This document shows, in pieces, positions 46,449-59,163 of a DNA stretch of 64,000 nucleotides. Numbering within the stretch: the first letter of the stretch is position 1; every line of letters begins with the position of its first letter. Location: contig CM035227.1 in assembly GCA_020226215.1 (NCBI GenBank), positions 8,301,343-8,365,342 on the forward strand, read 5' to 3'. A program made the translations under genes and the position numbers. The notes under the pieces are model-generated. The model was not told the DNA's origin. It ran no database searches and saw nothing but the letters and a program-made list of their open reading frames with translations. This DNA is from Sindora glabra. Lineage: Eukaryota > Streptophyta > Magnoliopsida > Fabales > Fabaceae.

Positions 46449-47720
46449 TATCAATCTAATTTTTTTAGACTAATGCATTCACTAGTGTCATGAATTCAAT
46501 GTGTATAAAACTAACAATATTTTGTTAACCATTTTAGCATCATCCATTGTCTTTTTTTTGGTAGTATATAAAGGTGTATAATTTTTGAACTTTTACTTTT
46601 AAAGTATCCACCTTTTTTTTTTTTATCTTTTTCCTACTCAACTTCTTTGCATTTATGAATTTTGCAGATCGGGCTAGCAAGTTATTAATGTCTTATGTGT
46701 TTTTTTTGCTAATAACCTTGAAAAGTCTCCAAATTGCAGTCTTAAAAAAAATTGAGGGGATTGCAACAACTTCCTACAATTCTTTAATCTTCTTATGCAC
46801 CTTAGATCTAGCAAAATATGCAAGGAATTGATTGGATAGGTCTTAAATGGAAAAAGTACATACACATGAGAAATTATAATTTCATAAATCAAATTTGTAT
46901 GATTAAAATAATTTTAAAAAATATAAAATAAAAAAAATATGTTGTATTTGCTTAATGGGGAACATTTTAAATTGCAATGATAAGTTTAAGACAAAAAAAG
47001 AACGATTATTTACCAAAACTAGTTGAGATTTGTAAATATTACATCAGAAAGAACCTTTTGCAAATTTTTTAAAGGATTTTTTTAAGATGATTTTATTTAT
47101 TTATATATAGATAAAGAATTCTTATACCACTTATATACCTTTAATTAACAAAACAATGCATGCTATTATAACAAATGTTACCTTTTATCATATTTTTTGT
47201 GTGTAACATTGAACAAGTATGAATTTTGTGCTTTTTAAAGGAGAATTTCTGAAATTTATTATTTCTTATAGTCTAGTATATTAAAGGAAAAATTTTTAAT
47301 TACATTTAGTTTGGTGCATTAAAATTATTAAAGCCATTGAATTTTGAATGTTAGATATAAATTTTGTGTTTATGCAAAAAAATATTTTGAACATAATTAA
47401 CCTATTGTACTGTTTAAATAAATCTATTAGTCAAGTATTCTTCAAATATAAATTTTTATAATATTTATATATTTATAACATTATTTTACTCAAAATAAGT
47501 ATAGAATGATGCTATATAACTTGATTATAGGTTATGAATTTTATATTAAATGATAACAAATAATATTATATAAGTAGTAAGTACTAATTTGCAACACTAT
47601 TAATTTAAAATGCCAGTAAGCACTGATTTCCTCAAAGCTTCCCTTTATAGGAAAGTTTTTAATTATTCTTCAATTGCTCTATTAGTTATTGTTTGTCTAA
47701 CTATTTTTTTGGTCTTCTTT
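46449..47720. other. AT-rich spacer, no gene seen
   Basis: No protein motif, RNA gene or structured repeat recognised. The ORF 46674-46892 (minus) has no family signal. Confidence 0.5.
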
Positions 47721-47729
47721 GATGGTGCT

Positions 47730-50510
47730 TTATCTTGTCTTGTCTTCTTGGCCATGAGTTTGTTTCTCAAGTAAGGTGATGGATACCAAACGTAGTGAAA
47801 TGTATTATTTTGAGATGGAAAAGGGAATGTTAGATTTAGTGCCTAATAAAAATCTGTAAAGATGTTTATGTTGGTTACCAAGCTTATCTATTTTATGTTA
47901 CTCAATAAAAGGATGGTGAGATCAATGATATGTAAGAGTGAAATTTAAAGTCAAATCTAATGATTGTAGATGGCAATGTGAAGGTTTATATTTTTACTTT
48001 CTAGAGTGGCCTAAAGGTAATCAATTCTAAACAGTGGACTATAAAAACATTATGGGGCAACCACTATATCTACAACCATGACACTTAATTGAGTATTTCA
48101 AAAAGGTTAATTTTGATAATGCGTTCGTATAGGTGCCAATTCATAACCTTCTGTTGGATTTTATTGATGAATTCAATGCTAATCAAGTTAGAAATAAGTG
48201 TGGGAAGGGGGAGGAAATTGAAATCCTAATTATGGACAAATGTCTAATTAGACCCTCTTTCTAAATACGGGTTTAGTTAAATATACTGAAGCTAGTACCT
48301 TTGGGCTTTTGTTTAACAAGGGAAGATGAAGGTGAATCATGGATGTCTTTTAAGTATGAAAAAAATTCAAAATGTATGTTTTGGATGTAAGATGTTAGGG
48401 CATGATCAGTAGACATGTTAGAACTTGGGAGTGAGTGGAGGAGATAAGGATAAGCTTCAAAGGTATAAGCCATAGGTGTGTGTTACACTAGCTAAGTCCT
48501 TATATGATTTGGTTATTAAGATCTAGTCTCCGAGGATGGCCTTTCTTAAGTCTAAGGAGTAATGGTTGGTTAAGGTGAAACATAATTATGCCTTTAATTT
48601 TAAAGGTCAAGGGGATGGCTTAGTTATGGCAATTGTAGATGAACAAATTGTTAAACTCAAATTTAGATTAATTAATGATAATTTACATTTTAATAAATGA
48701 TATATTTCACAATAGTAAACCTAAAGTCCTAAAAAGCATATTTTCTCTCAGTTGCTATAATCTTTGATGCATTAGATTCCAAATTCAAAAGCATACCTTT
48801 AAAATAAGAGGTAGGTGATTATTATCATAATATGATTTTGACATAGGCTTATGGCTAATTAATTGATGGATGTAATGGGTTCTTCCTAACTATCTTAGAG
48901 TGGACAATGGCAAGGAGGTCTTGTCCTATCACTTACAAGAGGGCCTAGTTCAGAATTCGAAAAGCCTTAAAGAGGTAATCTATAATTGGAAGATGAAGAA
49001 AGGATTGTTCAATGATAAAAAAAGACTATTAGTTTTAGGATGGATGTAAATGAGTTCCAAATAGGTAGTATAGTTAATGGCACTCTTCAAAAAAGGGATA
49101 GTATCTCTAAATAGAAGAATAGAGCCATGTTAGTTAATAATGTATCTAAAGTTGAGGAGATGAGTCAAAACATGCCCCTATGGGTGCCACGAAGTTAATT
49201 ACTTAGAACTATCAAGGAATCAACTAAGCTTTGAGAATTAGAGCTCTAAGAGTTATGGTTAGGGAGTAGTGCCCAAAATGTGTTTCTTATTGAAAACCAA
49301 GGCTAGTCAAGAGGGAGTAAGTGAGGATATGTGTAAGGTAGGTATGTATGACTATGTGGTAGTTCCTAAATAAGGTAAAAAGGGTGGATTGACTTTATTT
49401 TAGTGTCATGGATTAGAGGTTAAAGTGTTATCTATGAATAAAAAGATAATAGTATTATATCTCATGAGAGGATTGAGACTAAGTGGTATATTTCTTCTAT
49501 TTATATATCTCTATATTATAATAATCATCATAATTTATGGGATTATTTGTATGAGATTCAAAGTAATATGTCTCACTATAGGTAATATTAGGAGATTTTA
49601 ATGCATTGTTAAAATCATATAAAGATGGTGGGAGGATAGTAGGGATATCTAATAATATAGCTTTTAGAGCTTTTGTTCATCTTATGTGTGGAATAAATTT
49701 AGAGTTTTTCAGATCATTATTTACATAAGATAATGGGAAAGTGGGCTCTTAAGCTATATGTGAAAGATGGGATAGAGTTATTTGCAATGGAGATTTGCAT
49801 ATTCTTTTTTCCTAAAACAATTGTGATCTACTTTAGTATTTAATCATTTGCCTATTTGTTTGGATACTAATATTTTACAAAGACAAGGGTTTTCATCTTT
49901 TTCAATTTATTTCAACAAAGTTCAGGGTTAAATCATGCTTGGATACAAGTCGTTGTGCTTGGCAATATAAGGTTTCAACAACTTTTTAACTTATATATAA
50001 AATTGATGCTACTAGAAAAGAACTCTCTAATATGAAATAGAATACATTTTGAATATTGTTATGGTATTATTAATCAATTATAGAAGGAATTACAATGTAT
50101 AAATAATTTAAGTTCTATTAAGGAAAATAAAGAGAGGGAAAGGATAATCCATGATAATTTGAATGAATAGTTAGTGAGATAGATTGCATTATGGCACCAA
50201 ATTGTTGCTTACAAGACGATGAAAGAAATTCTAAGTTTTGTCACCTCTTAACTATAGTTTAGAGGAAAAGGAATAACTTTATAAAAGTAATGCTTAGTTT
50301 TAGTCACTGGCTAGGTGATAGAAGAGAGTTAGAGCTATATTTTATGAATGACTTTCAAGAATTATTTTAAACTAGTAATGTTTAATTTCCCATGACCTTT
50401 GAAGGCTAATGTGCAATATCTAATAATGAAAATTGTGTACTTGGTGCTATTTCTATGGTTGAGGAAATATGGGATATGATTTGTGGTATGCGTGATCTAA
50501 AAGTATTAGC
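47730..50510 (+). mobile_element. LINE (non-LTR retrotransposon), truncated at the 3' side
   Basis: ORF1-like part: a DUF4283-type region (FVWVPIHNLLLDFIDEFN and GKGEEIEIL, about 48125-48240) followed by a CCHC knuckle, CFGCKMLGHDQ-stop-TC (48377-48418). ORF2-like part: the apurinic endonuclease segment LGDFNALLKSYKDGG (49585-49632), then AFRAFV and RWDRVICNGDL (about 49768-49800). A linker follows with SFSHWLGDRRELELYF-like pieces (about 50290-50350), typical of plant LINEs just before reverse transcriptase. The reverse transcriptase itself and the poly-A tail are absent; sequence changes to an LTR-like repeat at about 50515. Frames are broken throughout. Confidence 0.78.
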
Positions 50511-50514
50511 CTGA

Positions 50515-51600
50515 GCCTTATTTAAATATTAATTTTGATGATAACAAAGCATTTCGATGTGTTAAATTATTAGTAAGGATTACTTATTGCATTAAACCAA
50601 AATAGAGTTCGAAGAATATTGAAGACATTAGTTTAGAAATTAGGTTTAATTGTAAAAAAGGAAATTAAATGTAATTGATTTTATTCAAAACTTAGATAAT
50701 TTATTTTTCAAAATAAAACTCTATTGTCCAAATTTTATTTTTTTAGAGTTGATGCTAATATAGGGTAAAAATGATGTTTAAAATGTTCAAAAATAAGTTT
50801 AGAAATGGTTTTCTTTTTTTTTAAAATAAAAAGATTTTTGAGGTCCATAAATCAATTCCCTAATTGATTTATGCACTCTAGAAAACTTTTGGAATAAGGT
50901 GAATCAATTCATACTTTTTAGTGAGTTACTGGATGGCCTCAATTGATTCCATAAACAATTTTGGTAAGCTATTTTCATTTTTTTAATAAAACCTCCTATT
51001 GAATTGATTCACTAATTAATCCAACTTGTAAAGAAATAATTTTGTATAAGGAGAATCGATTCACCTTTTGAAAATTCAAATTTTTTTAGCATGATTAATC
51101 AATCCGTCAATTGATTCATTATAGTTTAACGTGTTAATAATGGCTTTTTTATTTATTTAATAAACATTTAAGGAACCTAACCACTATATAAAGGCTAAAA
51201 CATGAATTTAACTCAAATTTTTAGAGCAGAATTGTTCTATTGACACAAGAAACATATTTTTTTGCTTTCTAATAATAAAAAAATCCCTTGAGCATTTAGA
51301 TTCAAATTTCTTTTTATAGTTTTTCATTATATATTCAATTCTAAAGAGTTTTTATGTCAAATTTCTTTGTATCAAACTCATATTCTTTATGTTTTTAAGG
51401 TATAATATTCTTAAAAATCCTAAGAGTTAGGTACTTCTTGGTTAGTAAGTGCTTTAAGTAAGGAAATTTAAAATGATCACTTTGTATTCAAGAAAAAATT
51501 GCAAAAGTTTCTTCAAGTGTCCATTTTAAATATAAAGAGATTGTGGATTAGCTAAATCTAAGTCAATTAAGCTTAATAGCTGTTAGATTTCAAATTAAAT
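50515..51600 (+). repeat. solo-LTR-like sequence (SIRE/Maximus type suspected)
   Basis: Begins near TTTTGATGATAACAAAGCATTT, a phrase frequent at the start of SIRE-type copia LTRs. It has several 'AATTGATTCA' type motifs (50840-51120) and a core-promoter-like CTATATAAAGG (51183-51193), followed by a transcript-leader-like region. No partner LTR and no pol sequence flank it, so a solo LTR is the likely reading. Assignment rests on recall of family phrases. Confidence 0.45.
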
Positions 51601-52599
51601 AGCTTAACAAGTTAATTTAGAAATCAATTCGAAGCCTACTAAGAATTTAAGCGAAAGAACCATAAAACAATGTTAAGGTTTATACCTTTGTTGCATAAAA
51701 CTAATTTCTTATAAAAAATTCAATCCAAATCAATCTTACTATATTTATCCTTTAAATGCTGGCACAAATTTCCTTTAGTTTAACGAATACAAGCTTATGA
51801 ATAAGTCAATTACAAGTGGTCAAATGATTTGATCACTAGATCACAAACAACATGAATAAAAATGAATGAACAAATCGTAACAAATCATAAAATATTGTCT
51901 GAATAGCCAGCCTTTCTATAGTATCCACACACAAGCTTTCAAATCTTTAATGAAATTAAAGGGGATCAATTTCACCTTTTAACACAGTGTTAGCTATGAC
52001 TTTTCTAGTTTTCAATTGCATTTAAGGGTGATAATTTTTAATATGACATGATAATTCAACATGAACATGAAACCCTTACATAGGTTTGGGTTAAGCTTAT
52101 ATGAGTTCAAGTTGTAAATTGGTTGACTTGTTTAACGTGAATAATAAATGGATCGGGTTAGGTTGTAAATGAATTGATACACTAACTCATTCAAGAATTT
52201 ATATTAATTTTTAAAAATATTATTTAAAAAATAATTAATATTTAAATTATAAATAATTATATATAATAAAAATATAAAATTTATATTTTAGTAAAATAGT
52301 AATAAAAGCTAAAGAAAGTATTTTATTAATGATTAAAAATATTTTTATGAAAAATAATAAGTGCTTAAATTTAATAAATAATTTAATAATATAAATTTTA
52401 TTAATCAAAATTATTAAACAAGTTAAATGTGTTGACTTTACTTGATATCATTATTATTCAAGTCTAGGTTGAGTTGAGCTTATTCAAGTTATTAATAGTT
52501 TTTGACATGACATAAATTTGATATGTACACACGAATTGTCACATTTTGTTGTGTTTAATCTCACAATCCTCTCACATTATATATCAAAATTATTAGAAC
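51601..52599. other. AT-rich spacer, no gene seen
   Basis: The segment 52080-52200 carries 'GGTTGACTTGTTTAACGTGAATAATAA'-type wording (here GGTTGACTTGTTTAACGTG and GGATCGGGTTAGG), a phrase of widespread plant non-autonomous repeats. No ends could be set and no ORF is present. Confidence 0.4.
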
Positions 52600-53120
52600 T
52601 AGGGTTTTAGTAAAAGCAAAATAATATCTTGACTCTATTGATCTTAGGATATATATTGCCTAATGAAACTGAACGATTGATATCAACCAAATATTTTTTT
52701 AATTGATTTATTTTAACTTGTAGATAAATAATAATTATGATTTCTAACCAGAATTACTTTAAAAAATGAGATAATTAGGTTTTGATTATTAACTAGGCCT
52801 AAATATGACTATGGTTGGTAATTAACTTTTATCTAGTGTCCTTTAAGTATAATCCAATTATTTTGTGCTATTACTTAATGAAGCGAAATTGTATTAGGCC
52901 TATCTCAATTAAGATTTTTAGTCTAACTAAAAGTTTCTAATTACATTATAATCTTAATATTTAATATGTTATTTGTGTATGCCCCTATAGGTTCTTATTA
53001 CATTAGTAATTATCTTAAAATCTTATTTTAATATCATAAACAATAAGTGGTATCTAATAATATATCATTACCACCTAAGTAGTGAAAATATCAACAATTC
53101 AATATAACCTTTCCATAATT
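52600..53120 (-). repeat. LTR-like dispersed repeat, inverted copy
   Basis: Its reverse complement is collinear with about 1930-2530: CACTTATTGTTTATGATA, then TGTAATAAGAACCTATA against TGTAATAAAAACCTATA, then CTTTTAGT..AC..AAA(A/T)T, CTTAATT, and TAATCAAAA CTAATTATCTC-type blocks. This shows the family exists in both orientations about 50 kb apart. Confidence 0.65.
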
Positions 53121-53589
53121 AATGTTCAATGTAGTATAGTGTCTTGTGAGACCTTCTATGGTAGGATTTATTATTGTTAACCTTGCTAGCATTATGAGGC
53201 TTGTAATTAGGCCTTTCTAAAAAAGGTTTCAAAAAATACTAGTGATTAATTTTGTAGCATGATTTTGATGAACTTCCTGATTTTATTGAATTCTACAGTC
53301 TTTGGATAAATTATTTTCCTTGAACAAACTTATTTCATATACTTCACTTTATGATAAATAATATAGTCGAAAGCAAGAAAGTCATAATCTAGTAAAAGCT
53401 TCTAGATAACCATCTTGTGCAAATATTATGATGAAATATCAAATCCATTGCTAAACTCAAGCTCGATAAAGACTTAGTAACTTACAAAAAAAAATGCAAA
53501 TAATATTAAGTTTATATCATTTTTCTATGATAAATGAAGATATATATATATATATGAAAATAGCAATCTATATATACTAAATATAACCT
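53121..53589. other. AT-rich spacer
   Basis: No gene seen. A TA run lies at 53543-53564. The left end of the adjoining CACTA element should fall here but no CACTA terminal motif was found. Confidence 0.45.
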
Positions 53590-56500
53590 AGTTTATGATG
53601 AAGGCTTTTTATCATTATACTGAACTTCTTCATAATTATCATTGATCTTTTCTCCATCATTTTCCTCTTCTTTATCATTTTCCTTATCCTCCTAAACTTT
53701 TTCTTCGCCATAGAGGTTATCTAAAGTGAGCAACTTCTAGATATCCAAAATTATCCTTTAATGTTTTGATCTCTTCATTATCAATGCATGGTGGCAATTA
53801 GGTGGGTTACTCACCATTCTTGAATGCATTAATAGCATTATTTGTTAATAGAGCATCAATGACACTCTTTGCTTTAGTTTTAATAATAACTAACCAGTTA
53901 TTGGAATCTCTTGCAAAATCATGGTATGGAGTGTAATACATCTACCTAGTTTTTTAATTGAGGATAAGAGGATTGAACTTGTTATAGCATCGAGACACCT
54001 TAACCTCAATGATGTCATATATTTATACTATCTTGTTCTTTTGTTAAGAATGAGATTAAACCATTCATAGCTAAATTACACTACTTTCTTCATTAGAAAT
54101 TCGTCGTAATCTAACTCAATGACTTCTTGAAGTTTTCCATAATAGTTATTTTCCAAGTATCCATTACTAGATCCTTTAATACACACACCAAAATAAAGAT
54201 GAACTTATGCTGGCTTTATTATTTTGTGTGAAATTTATAACTATTAACAAAATACATAGGCCATATGCACACTTTTGTATTCGGGCCTCGTGCTATGTTA
54301 AATATTTTCTCATTAGTGGCAAAGTTCTCTATAATGAAAATATAGTCATGAAACAAAGTTACATTATTATTATAAATAGGACCTATGTGTAGGGTATAGG
54401 ATTTAGGCTAAATGAGGAAACTTGATTTATATAATTGTGAAGCCACTTAAAGAATCTATTTTCAATACGCATGTTCACTTTCTTATCGGTTATTGTTGAA
54501 AACATATATTGTAATGTTTGTTTAAAAATACTGCAACTCACATCATTTGTTAAAAGGTCATCCAAAATTTATGAAATATATATATATTTAATTACATTAA
54601 TTGAACTCATTTTATTAAGCACTTGCTTCACATATGATTGTACCTTATCATGATTCAATAATTCATATGTTTGAGCCATTCAATACTTCTAATTTGATAA
54701 ATATTTACTTTCGTATCCCCCTTACTAGATAATTAGGATAATTAAATATGGAACATACGTATTTACCATTTTTTTATGTCCTTACTATTATCATTCTTAG
54801 GAGCTCTAACCTTTCTGGAATGCAAATAAGGTTCAAAATAATGCAAACAAAATATGGATATCTCCTTAATAAGGTATACTTCACATATAAACCTTTCCAT
54901 ATAGGCTTTATTTTTTTACTTTCTTCTTTAATATGTGAAGAACCTACTAATAAATAAGACATATTAATTATGGATAATTTGGAGATATAAATAAATGAAT
55001 GACTTAATTGTATATTACTTCTTAAATGGATACATTCAATGATATTAGATAGGACCTTTTCCTAAAACATCGTATAGCAAATGCATTAGAAGATGCTCCA
55101 TTGAATTAAAAAAAACTCAGAGGAAATATTCATTCTAACTTGTAAATGGTAATATGAATATTTTATTTCATTTGCAATAACTAGTCTTCTTGTAATGTGC
55201 TTAAGCATAAGTTTTTAAAAAATAAACTCAACTTATCATATTCTAAATAAACCTCAATAATATTTTAAAGGTGATAGAAAGTAATCGTTTTATAAATATA
55301 TGACAATCATGGCTTTACATTCTTATCATTTTAATTTTCATAGATCCAAACATTCAGTTTGAAGCATGATTGTTTGGAATTTTTAAGTTTTTTATCCACT
55401 CAAGCACTTTTCTTTTCTACTCTATATTCAATAAATATTGTACCTTAGACTTAAATGTCCTCCCATTGCCTTATTGAACTAGTCTAAGTTTACTGTACTT
55501 ACACAACTTAGATAAATATATTATAATTTTCACATTATTCTTTATTTTATTAGTTATATTCATCACTGTGTTGATCATATTCTTCTTAATATGTATAACA
55601 TCCAAGTTATGACAAATAAGATTTGTTTCCTAATCAAGTTACTTCTAGAAAATGTTTTGCTTTATGTAATTATAGGTTTTGCCATACCTTTGATATGTAT
55701 TGTATGCCCTTTATCCACAACTTCAAGTATTTATATAACCTTTTTCTAAAAAGTTTTGCCATCAATTTTTAAGGGTGGACATGATTTATCCACCTTGTTT
55801 TTCCTAAAAGCATATTTGTTCCTCTTAAATGGGTGATTTGGAGGTAGCCTACATCATGATAGTTAAAAAAATTGAAAATTTTCCACCACATTTTAATATT
55901 AAAGCCTTAGAAAACTCCATAAAATTAGGGTATTAGCTTACCAAATGTCTACCAACTAGATAATATTTAATATGTAAGAAAGTTATTAATGGTCCATAAT
56001 AATGTAACTTGTAAGGTAAAATTATATTTTAAAGATATATCATATGTATGTATACTATCTTTTGATAACACTTTTAGTTTCTTTCCTAATGGCTACAAGT
56101 ATACATTGATATTAGCCTTTAAATTATTAAGACTCGAGATAATCAAACTTAGGAACATGTGCTCTTATTTCATACATATCTATAGAGGGAGTCTGTAAGG
56201 AGATACAATCACAATCTAGTATGAATAGGTTTAATTGAATTAGCTAATAGGAGTAAAGTTAATGGCACATAAACTTAGTTTCACATTTCTAGGATCATTA
56301 GTGAATTAAAGATGGGTGTGGTCAAAATGTTTCCATATTTCTCCATTTGATGGGGGACATAGAACCTTTGGCTCATGAGAATTTTTATGATACCATTTAT
56401 TAAGCTAGCAATTAACTTTGATGTTTTCAACTTTTAAAGTTTAGCAATCACAGGCAAGTATTATGATTTTTTGTTAGAAACATCCCTATATCATCCTTGA

Positions 56501-57240
56501 TTGGATTTTCAAGATGTATAATGAGGATATTATAGAAAATGCATTCTTTTTACTTATATATTGTTTATAATAAATTATGCAACTATTTTCATAATAATCT
56601 ATCTTTGAATACCCAAGGCTTTACTTGGCAATTGATTTCTTTATTTTATAAAAATCTTTTGATATTTAGTTCTTTTTAAGCGTGCATTCTCTTATCAACT
56701 TACAAATTTCATTATAACATTACTTTAAGACATTGTATTTTGATTTTATATTCAATAACCTAACTATAGAGGATAACATAGTGTGTTTGTTCTAACTTTC
56801 ATATAGTGGTTGTTGACTTTTAGCCAATATATCGTAAAACCCTTGAGCATCAAGGTTAGAAAGTTATGCTACATTCATATCAAAATTTTCTCCAAAATTT
56901 ATGTATACAACATCCATTACCATTGCTTTGTATCAATTACATGGTTCTTCAAACATAATACTTTTCTCTCCATCCTTTAAATTGCTAGCCCCACTTTCAA
57001 ATTGAGGCATTTGTTCTTTATGAGATGTCCATTACCAATAAGTGAATTTAAATTAAAAATGGTCAATCATAATATCAAGTACACAAACCTTTATGCATTC
57101 ACACTTAGCACATGGACACCTAATCTTTTGATTTCTCGAAAAAATTTCATTTGTACAAGTATATGCAATGAACTCGTTCACTCCATTTATGAATTTAGTT
57201 GTTATTCTTGATCAATTTGAGGCTACTTTGTTATTTATGT
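53590..57240 (-). pseudogene. CACTA (En/Spm) TNP2-type transposase, decayed
   Basis: In minus-strand order. Transposase-associated domain: RCPCAKC (57121-57101), then a decayed W-x-SHKE-like stretch. TNP2 core: HPFKRNKYAFRKNKVDKSCP (about 55835-55770) and LDVIHIKKNMINTVM (about 55612-55566), where the family has NLDVMHIEKN. DUF4218: a piece resembling the GSIAE(G/A)YI.EE..FC..Y pattern (about 54900-54800). DUF4216: ARGPNTKVCIWPMYFVNSYK (about 54300-54235) and YYGKLQEVIELDYDEF (about 54145-54095). The C-terminus is acidic (Glu/Asp/Lys-rich, 53640-53710). All are interrupted by stops and shifts. TNP2 catalyses cut-and-paste excision together with a DNA-binding TNPA protein. The many 60-70-residue ORFs in this region on both strands are fragments or shadows. 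Confidence 0.85.
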
Positions 57241-57249
57241 TCAAGCATA

Positions 57250-58400
57250 TCCATATCTATTTTGCATTATATATATGTTATTCGGTAATTCATTAACTAT
57301 GCCAATAAAACTCTGTTGCAATATATAAGTGAAGTACATTTTTAAAATACTAAAATGTTAACTATTACAATTGTAGCTCGACAAGAAAACTTCACCTATA
57401 TATATAAGCACCTAAGAATAGATAAATTACAAAATTAATAAAGTGAATACAATTGTGAAAATAAAAAATTAATGTACACATCGTAAAACATTAAGCAATC
57501 TTAAATCATCATCATATGAAATTGAATCAAAATAGAAATCTTAATCACATAAAAATCCAAAATTTCCTTTATCGAGCTTTAAATCATCAACTTTACCTGT
57601 TTAACCCATATTCAAAGATCTAAAACATTTCATTACTTATACAGTATGTGAAAAATATATGTTAAACTTTGATTGGATAAAAATCTTTAAAATTCCTTAC
57701 AAAACTATTAAATAAATCATAAGCAATGAAACTCACATTTCACAGAAAAATAACCAATTAAAAGAGTGAAGGCATAATAAAGAAGCTCGTTGAACGCAAT
57801 AAAAGATAGTAAGGAGGTCTAATAATGGCGATAAAGGCGTGACGATGAACTTTTTTGTTCTTTTCTTTTGTTTATTTGAAATACTTTTTGATTGAGAATG
57901 GGGCGCTGCTAATGCATTGTTGATATATATAAAGAATAGCAATAGAATTAGTGATAGACATTTCCATTGTAACTTTGAACAAAGTAAAATGATGCACTTC
58001 AATTAGCGACTGATTTACTAACATTTTTGTTGGTTCCATAATTAAATTCGTTATAATTTATTAACAAAATTTGGATTTTTTGTAAAATGATTTCAAAATT
58101 TTCATACACTTACTCATTCCTAATGCCATTACCAAATTAAAAAGAATATTTTTTATTTCATCACTAATTTTGTGGGTAAATATTTCATTTTATTTGGTGG
58201 TGGAATTAGCAACGATTGGTTAATATTCTATCATTTATTCTGTCATTAAAAGACATAATCTATAAAATTTTCAAAATTAGAAAATTAATTGATTTTGCAA
58301 TACTCATCCAATCATTAATTCCATTTCTAAAGATCCATTGCTAAATCATAAAAATTTTATAGTAAATTATATATAATTATACATAATTATTATTTTTTAA
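57250..58400 (-). mobile_element. 5' subterminal region of the CACTA element
   Basis: Between the transposase and about 58400, motifs of the kind AATTAGC(G/A)AC(T/G)GATT, GGTGGAATTAGCAACGATTGG, CCATTGCTAAATC and CCATTTCTAAAG repeat in both orientations. Such imperfect repeats are the usual TNPA-binding subterminal array of CACTA elements. The terminal CACTA inverted repeat and 3-bp target duplication were not found. The minus ORF 57733-58002 is unlikely to be real. Confidence 0.55.
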
Positions 58401-58519
58401 CTTTTAATAGAAGTCTAATTGTGACTCATTTACCACGCTAGTTTCATCAAGTGGACCCTTATAGGTGGTAATGATACAAATTTATCTCTTCCAATTTTAA
58501 GAAGGAAATTTATAACTAA

Positions 58520-58670
58520 ATTTTTTCTACTTATTATATTATGACACAAGTGATGCTTGTCATAGGTAAAATTTTCTACTTATTATATCGTACCACAAGT
58601 GATACTTTATTACAAATAATTTTTTTTTGCTTATATCGTGGCACAAGTGTTCTTATAATTTTATTTGTGG
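58520..58670. repeat. three imperfect ~49-bp tandem repeats
   Basis: The core TTCTACTTATTATAT...CACAAGTG occurs at about 58525 and 58574, and a third, more diverged copy (GCTTATATCGTGGCACAAGTG) at about 58629. CACAAGTG positions 58544, 58594 and 58642 give spacings of 50 and 48. Confidence 0.8.
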
Positions 58671-58985
58671 TTTCATAATAAGCAAAACTTTCTCATGGCA
58701 TAATATTTTAATTTTTGTATATTTAAATTTTTTATTTCTATAACAAGATATAAAATTATCATATTTTTTGTAAATTTTAATGAAATAATTTATAGTATAA
58801 ATAATAATTTATTGTAATGTCAGTAAAGGGCCCTGATTCATTAGTATTAGAAGTTTCTTCAAATAGATTGGAATATTCAATATTTAATTACGTCATATTT
58901 ATGTTGGCAAAAAAAAAAATTATGCCATATTTATAGGAAAGCAGACAGATGTACAAATTGGATGACTAATGTCAGTCTTAACCAA

Positions 58986-59163
58986 GAGAAATTCTAATAT
59001 ACTTTAGTAGTAAGGTAATAATGCCTTACTTTAGAGAGAGACACAAAGAGAATGCAGTAGGGGTGAAGCTCACGCATGGAGCCTACCCCATTCCCTTCTC
59101 TCTATCTCTTTCTCTTAAAGTAGGGCACTATTACCTTACTCCTGGAGTATAATAGTATTTCTC
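58986..59163. mobile_element. 178-bp palindromic MITE / long hairpin
   Basis: The left arm starts GAGAAATTCTAATATACT and continues AGTAAGGTAATAATGCCTTA. The right arm is its reverse complement with few mismatches and ends AGTATTTCTC. The arms are about 60 bp; the loop holds a further short inverted GTAGGGG/CCTACCCC pair around GAAGCTCACGCATGGAG. A near-perfect palindrome of this size is typical of a MITE and, if transcribed, could fold into a hairpin RNA. The minus ORF 59102-59290 partly overlaps and is not a gene. Confidence 0.88.

Noticed and set aside
54207..54962. Five small ORFs on both strands
   Set aside because: They are fragments or shadows of the decayed CACTA transposase (DUF4218/DUF4216 parts) on the minus strand.
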